This document shows, piece by piece, positions 56,470 through 64,000 of a stretch of 64,000 nt of DNA. The first letter of the stretch is position 1. Each line of letters opens with the position of its first letter. The position numbers and the translations under genes were made by a program. Location: the NCBI GenBank assembly GCA_033065855.1, contig JAVXUO010002897.1, positions 372,001 to 436,000 on the forward strand, read 5' to 3'. The DNA comes from Escallonia rubra (Eukaryota; Streptophyta; Magnoliopsida; Escalloniales; Escalloniaceae). The notes below the pieces were generated by a model, which saw only the letters and a program-made list of their open reading frames with translations, was not told the DNA's origin and did not search any database.

Positions 56470-57310
56470 CGTCATCTTTGTTCAATTTTGCGATATGTCA
56501 TCATCTTTGTTTTGATATTTTATTCCTCTTTTACCTCTACTTATTAAAGTCTCACATGCATCATTACTCTTTATTATAATTTATTATTAAAATTTTCGGA
56601 GGTATTATTACTATAAATTTAGTTGACCTTATAAGAGTAAAAAATCAATTCTACATGTTCTAAAACTCTACCTAATCAATGTATCAACATATCAGGACTT
56701 AATTTTTATTATTAACACCTCCAAATCACTTTAGATAACAAAATAAATACTCAAACATAAAGAAAACACAAATTACATGTCATCATGTTTATTTTGTTGT
56801 TCTATCCTCCTTTACTTCTATTTACTAAAGTCACACATGTATCATGACTCTTCAATATAACTTATTATTAAAAATTTGAAGGTATTATTATGATAAATTT
56901 AGTAGATCTTATAAGAGTAAAAAATCTCTTCTACACCTTCTAAAACTCTACCTAATCAATTGATTTTGACTATTAACACGTCAAAAATACTTTTTATAAT
57001 AAAATAAACACTCAAACATAAATTACACGTCATCATGTTTGCATTGGTGTTCCATTCATCTTCTACCTCTACTTATTATAGTTATACATGCATCATGACT
57101 CTTTATTGTAACTTATTATTGAAAAATTCGAAGGTATAATTATCATAAATTTAGTTGACCTTATAAGAGGAAAAAATCAATTTTACACCTTCTAAAACTC
57201 TACATAATCATTGTATCAACATATTGGAACTTGATTTTGACTATTAACACCTCAAAAACACTTCTAATAACAACATAAATACTCAAACATAAAGAAAACA
57301 TAAATTACAT
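56470..57310. repeat. Imperfect ~270-bp tandem repeats in Helitron H3
   Basis: Three units equivalent to those in H2 (45900-46735), with the same internal landmarks, showing the array predates the split of the two copies. Confidence 0.7.
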
Positions 57311-57414
57311 ATGAAAAAAAACTATAGGTCACAAACTAAAAGCTTTCTTTTCTTTATATAAAAGCAACATGTAAAAAGAATATGAGTTAATCGTCGTAAA
57401 TAATTTATAAATAC

Positions 57415-57819
57415 TGATATATCTCAAATATACTCCCAATAATTGGGGAATACCGGCACTCTCAGTCATACTAGGACATTGGAGATTATCTTATCAAGAC
57501 TCTATCATCAGAGATAGACACGTGATTCTCTAGAATCCTAATACAATCCTAATTGGATTTGTTCACATTCAAGTCCTAATATGGCTCTTCTTCCTACCAT
57601 TATATAAAGGGGTCTACCCCCCAGGTAAAAGGGACGATTACACAACTACACACATACATGCTTTTTCAGAGTTATTATCATGTAGCTGCGCTCTGACTTA
57701 AGCATCGGAGAGTTCTCCGCCGGGAACCCCACCCGGCGGTCACTCATTTTCTGTCTTGCAGGTCATCGGTCCAGGCTCGGGTTCCGCAACGTACGCGGGA
57801 CATATTTTAAGCAGCAACA
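57415..57819 (+). repeat. LARD-like element 5' LTR
   Basis: 405 bp. A TATATAAAGG-like promoter sequence near 57600 would drive transcription into the interior. Confidence 0.93.
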
Positions 57820-60800
57820 TTTTGGCGCCATCCGTGGGACCCGCCAGCCTAGCCGATTGACCAAACGCAATCACCTCAAAAAAAAATATTTACTCGGATC
57901 ATAGACCATGGAAACTGCCATCAGGAGCCAACTGACGGCATCCCACCGTGAGTTTGCTGTCATACAATCCGGTCACCATGTTGAAGGCAACTCAGTACCA
58001 CTTCGCCTCTGTGATCATAACCCAAAACATCCGGCGCCTACACAAGCAGGCCCATGCCCGCGCAACACAGATTCATCCACCGGAGTCACGTCTACCACAG
58101 TCGGTGGTTATCCGCTACAAAGCCACCGCCGTCTTCACGAAAGCTGCCGGAGCAGCGACACAAGAAAAAAAATCAGTGCCGTCCACCGCGACCTTCCCCG
58201 ACGTCACGCCGCCCATCACAGTCAGCACCGAGAACTCAACAAATAATGTCAACACGGAGGTTCCTTCCGTCATGAAAGGCCCCGTCGAAACAAATCAACG
58301 CCGCCAGTCGCACAACCATCACCACCGTGAAACTACTGTCGCAACTGCAACGGCCAAAAAAAGAAAAAAAAGAAATAGAGAACAGAATACGGCGCCACTT
58401 CGCCGCCGTAAGATCTGCTCCGCCCCATCAACGGCGGTGCTAACTTGCCAACAAACTCCACAACATCGCCGGCCTCTGATCAAGCCGGCCAAGACAACAA
58501 CGTCACGGCCAACAATAGTCCCGTTCGCGAACCTGTGCCAGCACAACCGTACTACCGCCGACGTTCTCCGCTGCCAAGGACAGCCTCCACGGTTCCACAG
58601 CGGCTCTTGCCCAAGAGTCACAGCCGGCCAAAGACCACTGGCTAAAAAAGACAGAGTCATCGCTAGCGGGGTTGCGGGCACCATAATCCGCCGATCACCG
58701 CCGTGAAACTGCCGGAGCAGATACAAACATCTAAAAAAAAAATGAGAGAGAGAAGAAGAAGCAGTAACGGTGCCGCCACATAAGGTCCAAACCCTAACAA
58801 ATCGCCGCTGCACCGGATCCAACTGTCGGCCGAAGCCACAACAACCAACGCCGACAGCGCGCTAGTGCGCCACCGCCTCCCTGTCGCGCTACCTTACCTT
58901 CGGTCGAGAGAGAGAAAGAAGAGGACGCCGTGGCAACACCACCGCAAGATCTGCGCTGTCGAGACGTCACCACCGCGACGGCAGTACTCATCGACCACCT
59001 GCGCTCCAGATCTGCAATCAACAACGACGGCTCCACCTCGTCGTCCAGCTTAGAGTCGCCATCAGACACGCGCCGTCGAAATGCTACCACCGCGACGGGT
59101 GGCAGTGCCCATCGGCCAATGACATCGCCGTCTCTCCGCTACTAGCACAGATCAGCGCTACCGTTGCCCATGGAAAAGCACGGCCACCGTTGCCGCGCCA
59201 ACAACTCCGGCTGCCACCATCGAAACAGGAGCCCAGCCGTCGCCACCATCTGTGGCCACCGAGGCCAACGCAGATAGCGTCGCCGTCACATGGAATCAGC
59301 AGCTGCGCGCCGCTAGGTGATCGCCGCACCAGCCGATATCGCCGGCACACAAGGGCGTCTCATACGCGCTGCTCGGCCGCCGCCTCATTGGCTCCTCCTT
59401 CCCTTCAGATCTGCGCTACCGTCGCATGGGCACAGCTCCGTCCATCACTCCGTCAAGATCGTCGGCCGAAACGACGCTAGCGCTCCACCGCCGCATCGCT
59501 AACGGCCGCCGCCTCATTGGTCAACTCCCCCAATTCGCGCCTTCGTCAGCTCGCTAGCTGGTCGTCCCACCAAGAAAAGTCTCGGTCAATAGACTTGCAG
59601 ATGGAGTCCCTTCAGTCGTGAGAGATTTGGGCAAGCCAAAGAATATCAGGTGCTTCTTTCTTTTTGGCATTTATCCCCATAAAAGGCATATTTAGGTTTT
59701 TGACCCACAGAGTCTTCTTTATTCAAGATATGCCACGCTGTTTAAAAGCATTAAGCTTTTTTCCTACTATAAGTGCATATTTACATTTAGACCCAAAAGG
59801 TCCATTTATTTAATTTAGGCCACTCATTTTTTAAAAAAAGCATCAAACTTTTAACTTGAGAAGATGGTCTAATTAAACTTAAGGACCCGCAGAGTGTCTT
59901 TATATTTAAAATATGCCGCATAAACTCTTTAATAGCGGCATATGTTTTATCGCATATTTGTTGCTAAAAGTAAAGCACTATGACTTGCGGCGCTGGCAAG
60001 CCTTCAAAAAGGCTACTCCCTATGCAATTCTATATTACCTAGACCTATTTAATTTTTGGTTTAGCATTGTCCAGTCGCGCCAATTAGTGCAAGCACGTCA
60101 CAAGTCGGGACATCCGACTGCTATGACATATTAAGCTCACCTGCGACACGTAGTGCAACACACCCCTGTCAGCTAACTGACAAAGTCCTAATAGGGCCAC
60201 AGTGACTAAACATCGCTCTTAATTATGTGCTAAAAATATATTTGCATTTTTATATGCTTTATTGCTTTAAAAGCTGTTTTTTCAGTCACGTACTTTTATT
60301 TCTTGCAAGGGTTTATACTGCGCTCGTAAGCATCAACAATGACGCAAAACCACTTCACAAGCAAGGAACAAATTCACAGCACCCGGCGACTTAAAGGTCA
60401 CGCCTAGGGTTTTTGCTGCAGTATCATGCCGCCTCGACATTATGTATCCGATCATACAGTGACCGACTATCAACGGTCAAACATTCACACCAGCGCATGC
60501 TACTAATGCAATTGGTGAATCGGAGCACTTTGCGCTCTATCTGCCCCCGAGGGCACGTATGACGAGAACTCTAAGTTCCGTCCAGCCTCCCAGGGCATTT
60601 ACATGAGCTCCATGTTCCATTCCCCCTCAAGGGCACTTATCAGAACTCTACGTTCCACTAGCCCTCTAGGGCGGTCCCTCAAGGGACGAACACCCTCAAG
60701 GGTAACATGATAGCACACAAGTGTTATCTGACACGGTCTAGCTTTAGTTCTAGCCCGAGAAACGGCAAAACCACGTGGGAGTTCGTCGCCCTACCCTGTT

Positions 60801-61330
60801 TTGTTAATTCGAAACTTGGCCGAGCGTGAGTGCGAGGCTTCTTTGCCAGCCCTTAGCCGACGATAAGGGTTCGCGTCAAAGTAAAACGCAAGCATGATGT
60901 GGTCAGCTCAAGCTAAAGAACACACACTTGCACAAAATAAACACCTTCCACAGGAGAGGTGACCCCTCAAGGGGACATTCAAACACTTAGCACATGCAAC
61001 AACTTGCATGCACAGCTCTGTGTCCTTTCTCTAGAGAGGCTAACGTGGGGCACAGCCTTTAATGGATCCCGAGATCCCATTATTCATCTTCCCAAAGATG
61101 ATTCCGAATAGCCTACTTAGGCGACATTCGAAAGACCTAGCTCTCAAGAGCTAGAGTTCTAGCATCCTACTCGGGCAAAGTTCCAAGGCTTAAGCTCCCA
61201 AGAGCTTAGGTCCGAGTACATGGAGTAGAGAAATATTATTACCCCTACAAGCGGATGGAGAATCCCTTACAAATCTAACGTGTGTCTCAAGACACCAGGT
61301 ATAAACTTCCTCAGCCAAACATTTTGGCTA
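57820..61330 (+). other. Interior of the LARD-like element, no recognised protein
   Basis: A GC-rich part (57900-59560) has overlapping open frames on both strands. The longest, 57948-58706, codes a basic low-complexity 252-aa product starting MSLLSYNPVTMLKATQ. None shows gag or pol motifs, and openness on both strands suggests composition rather than coding. A frame at 57908-58246 starts just after the PBS and could be a gag relic, without proof. The part 59600-61330 is lower in GC and holds palindromic decamers (60540-61220). Confidence 0.5.
60540..61220. repeat. Cluster of short palindromes (CCCTCAAGGG and relatives)
   Basis: CCCTCAAGGG or close variants recur near 60546, 60588, 60627, 60660, 60675, 60690 and 60963. 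Longer ones are AGCTCTCAAGAGCT near 61140 and AAGCTCCCAAGAGCTT near 61190. Such a density is not expected by chance; the role is unknown. Confidence 0.6.
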
Positions 61331-61334
61331 AGGA

Positions 61335-62515
61335 AGTGGGTTTGGTCCAGACCTCCCGACCAGGTTGCCCGACCAGGCTTCCCGAACAGGATGCCCGACC
61401 AGGTTGCCCGACCAGGCCTCCCGATCAGGTTTTCCGAGCACGGTGTCTGACCAGGTATCCCGAATAGGACGCCGACATGACACACACAAGTGCCTTCCCG
61501 AGCAGGTTGCCCGACCAAGCATCCCGAGCAGGAAGCCCGTCCAGGCTTCCCTACAAGGATGCCCGAGCAGGATTTCTGATCCACCTCCAGAAGGTTTTCT
61601 GACCCACCTTCTCAAGAAGGTTCCCGACCAGGATTCCCGAGCAGGAAGCCCGTCCAGGCTTCCCGAGCAGGTTTTCTGTTCCACCTTCTCAAGAAGATTG
61701 TTGGGTCCACCTTCTCAAGAAGGTTCCCGACCAGGATTCCCGAGCAGGAAGCCCGTCCAGACTTCCCGAGCAGGAAGCCCGTCCAAGATTCCCGACCAGG
61801 AGGTCCGGGCAAGATCCCTGGTCCATCTTCCCAAGAAGAATCTTCGGTCAGCCTTCCCGACCAGGCTTCCCGAACAGGATGCCCGAACAGGAATCCCGAC
61901 CAGGATTCCCGACCAGGAAGCCCGTCTAGGTCTCCCGTCCAGGCCGCCCGAGCAGGACGCCCGTCCAAAAGTCCCGAACAAGATTCCCGGCCAGACTTCT
62001 CTAGTGGGAAGCCCGGGCAGGATTCCTGGTCTACCATTCAAAGAAGGAACTTTGGTCAACCTTCCCGAGCAGGCTTCCCGAACAGGAAGCCCGACCAGAC
62101 TGCCCGAGCAGGAAGCCCGAGCAGGATCCTTGGCCCACCTTCCAAAGAAGGAACTTTGGTCAACCTTCCCGAGCAGGAAGCCCGAGCAGGCTTCCCGAAC
62201 AGGAAGCCCGACCAGACTGCCCGAGCAGGAAGCCCGAGCAGATTCCTTGACCTACCTTCCAAAGAGAGATCTTTGCTCATCCTTCCCGAGCAGGAAGCCC
62301 GACCAGGCTTCCCGAGCAGGAAGCCCGACCAGACTTCCCGAGCAGGAAGCCCGAGCAGACCTCCCGAGCAGATTCCTTGACCTACCTTCCAAAGAGGGAT
62401 CTTTGCTCATCCTTCCCGAGCAGGAAGCCCGACCAGGCTTCCCGAACAGGAAGCCCGACCAGACTTCCAGAGCAGGAAGCCCGAGCAGACCTCCCGAGCA
62501 GGATGCCTGACCAGA
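61335..62515 (+). repeat. Minisatellite of CCCGANCAGG-type units
   Basis: About 1.2 kb is built from 11-16 bp units such as TTCCCGAGCAGGAAGCCCG. These are assembled into higher-order blocks (about 105-130 bp at the right end) marked by TTCCAAAGA...CTTTGGTCAACC or CTTTGCTCATCC. Unit lengths near multiples of three keep a 381-codon frame open on the plus strand (61365-62510) and long frames open on the minus strand. It sits immediately upstream of the polypurine tract. Confidence 0.85.
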
Positions 62516-62681
62516 TTATCTAATTGAGATGTTCAATCAAGATTTGAGATCATGATATTTTGGAAATTCCTAAGTGACAACGGACATGGAAGATTTGTGG
62601 CTGAATTGCTTTTGGTCAACTTTTTGCATTAAATGCCTTTAACTGTTCACTTGAAGGAATCGTCAAAGGCAGGGGGCATTA

Positions 62682-63086
62682 TGATATATCTCAAATATAC
62701 TCCCAATAATTGGGGAATACCGGCACTCTCAGTCATACTAGGACATTGGGGATTATCTTATCAAGACTCTATCATCAGAGATAGACACGTGATTCTCTAG
62801 AATCCTAATACAATCCTAATTGGATTTGTTCACATTCAAGTCCTACTATGGCTCTTCTTCCTACCATTATATAAAGGGGTCTCCCCCCCAGGTAAAAGGG
62901 ACGATTACACAACTACACACATACATGCTTTTTCAGAGTTATTATCATGTAGCTGCGCTCTGACTTAAGCATCGGAGAGTTCTCCGCCGGGAACCCCACC
63001 CGGCGGTCACTCATTTTCTGTCTTGCAGGTCATCGGTCCAGGCTCGGGTTCCGCAACGTACGCGGGACATATTTTAAGCAGCAACA
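62682..63086 (+). repeat. LARD-like element 3' LTR
   Basis: 405 bp, differing from the 5' LTR at three positions (about 0.7%), followed by the AATAC TSD copy. Confidence 0.93.
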
Positions 63087-63091
63087 AATAC

Positions 63092-64000
63092 CAATATGAG
63101 ATTTTTCTTCATCGGTTAATTATAATTATATCAAACACATAAGCTTTTCTAAGTGTTCTTTTTCTTTTTTACCCTTCTTACTTATGCATCACATAACCTT
63201 ATTTGTTTTAATGTCCTTTTTTTTTTACACAACTTATTAACTCATGACTAAAATTTATTATTAAAATATTTATGAACATTATTGCCACAATTGTTGTAAA
63301 CCTTTTAAAACTAAAAAAATAAATCTAAAATTTTAATTATTTAACCTTGAACTTTCAAATACATTAGATTTTTTAGTGTTTGTTTTTCTTATTATCACCC
63401 TTACTTATGCGACATGTCATCCTATTTGTTTTGGTCATTTTTTTTTTCACCCCAACTTATTAACTATGTATTATAATTTATTGTAAAAAAAATTGTGGAT
63501 ATTATTGGCCCAATTTTCGTAAACCATTTAAAACTAGGAAACTAACTTTAAAGTTTTGAAACACTGCCTAATGAATATACTTACATATTAGATTAATTTT
63601 GACTGTTAATACTTTGAGTGCACTTTAAAATAACAAAATAAAATCTAACAAATATAAAGTACGAAGATCAAGTATCAAAAATAAAGATTAAATACTTAGC
63701 ATCTTTTCAAATAAGCAATATACGAAACGAATATGACTTCATTTTTAGATATCTTTGAAATGCCAAAATAGCACTTTACTTCACAAATTAATTTTAATAT
63801 TATAACTCAAAGCCTAAAGTAGAAAATCATATACTCTTTTGAATTCCCAAAACAAAGAATCAAATATAACGCATTTTTAAATTGATTACTTTAGAAATTT
63901 TTCAAAAACAGATCAAAACGGCACCTCTAAAATTTGTTGAACATGATGTTGAAGTGAAACAATTAAACACAGGGATTGTCACCATTATGCTACACTATTT
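63092..64000. other. AT-rich non-coding Helitron H3 sequence to the window end
   Basis: It resumes the H2-like sequence after the LTR-element insertion (CAATATGAGATTTT at 63092 matches 47357 onward). No gene or RNA is recognised. Confidence 0.65.

Larger units (their letters stand above)
57415..63086 (+). mobile_element. Young non-autonomous LTR retrotransposon (LARD-like), TSD AATAC
   Basis: Two 405-bp LTRs (57415-57819 and 62682-63086) begin TGATATATCTC and end AGCAGCAACA, differing at only 3 positions. The flanks are identical AATAC (57410-57414 and 63087-63091). A PBS-like TGGCGCCATCCGTGGGACC lies just inside the 5' LTR, and a purine-rich AAAGGCAGGGGGCATTA just before the 3' LTR. The 4862-bp interior has no recognisable gag, protease, reverse transcriptase or integrase, so it must depend on proteins from another, probably Ty3/gypsy, element. 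H2 lacks it at the equivalent site. Confidence 0.93.
56365..64000 (+). mobile_element. Helitron H3, partial, directly abutting H2
   Basis: It begins TCATATATAATAGACGAAG immediately after H2's CTAG and parallels H2 from 45582 onward, including three ~270-bp repeat units (56470-57310). After the LTR-element insertion it continues to the window end (63835-64000 against 48095-48265). No 3' end is in the window. It is non-coding apart from the inserted element. Confidence 0.75.

Noticed and set aside
58319-59502. Several overlapping long frames on both strands in the LTR-element interior
   Set aside because: GC-rich composition keeps multiple frames open on both strands, products are low-complexity basic peptides, and no gag/pol motif is visible.
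61267-62280. Minus-strand frames of 74-141 codons
   Set aside because: They are shadows of the minisatellite, whose unit size keeps all frames open.
1-64000. tRNA or rRNA genes
   Set aside because: No cloverleaf with A and B boxes or rRNA-like block was found on reading; the TGGTATCAGAGC at 46973 is a retrotransposon primer-binding site.

Overview
The window is transposable-element-dense nuclear DNA from a flowering plant, probably a eudicot. Evidence for this is CACTA (En/Spm), Mutator-like and plant-type Helitron coding remnants, plant LTR ends and PBS motifs, and plant gene fragments (R2R3-MYB, bHLH, carboxylesterase, histone H2B, F-box). I see no intact host gene. Nearly every long coding stretch is a broken transposon gene. 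The exception is a small GRF zinc-finger ORF inside a Mutator-like element.

Layout. (1) 1-2827 is the right part of a CACTA element (R) that keeps ORF1 but has lost the TNP2 transposase. (2) 3369-24935 is an older CACTA element (O, TSD TGA) carrying an antisense R2R3-MYB fragment. Two younger CACTA elements are inserted in it: E1 (6125-14497, TSD TAT; TNP2 and ORF1 both broken) and E2 (14885-22789, TSD GAA; bHLH fragment). E2 in turn holds two solo LTRs, at 15369-18858 and 20936-22274. (3) 25125-26219 is a Pack-MULE with a duplicated carboxylesterase-like fragment. (4) 26220-29403 has nothing I recognise. (5) 29404-end is a head-to-tail array of three Helitrons. H1 (29404-45581) has decayed Rep/helicase, RPA-like and F-box-like genes, plus an inserted solo LTR (37344-39173) and a Pack-MULE with histone H2B tail fragments (43252-44464). 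H2 (45582-56364) is non-coding apart from insertions: a TRIM (46832-47330) and a 5.6-kb MULE (50622-56237). H3 (56365 to the window end) is a sister of H2 carrying a very young non-autonomous LTR element with a minisatellite (57415-63086).

Where possible, boundaries rest on matching target-site duplications and on paralogous empty sites inside the window. H2 and H3 serve as empty sites for each other's TRIM and LTR element, and E1 contains a paralogue of the E2 insertion site.

How the parts work together. E1 represents the coding family for the CACTA group, and R, O and E2 are deletion or capture derivatives with the same subterminal motif. H1 represents the coding form of the Helitron family, and H2/H3 share its ends. 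The MULE has two convergent genes reading inward from its TIRs, as in maize MuDR, but the second encodes a GRF zinc-finger/membrane protein. All coordinates come from reading the sequence by eye. Exon limits and family names are inferences from remembered family motifs, not database results.
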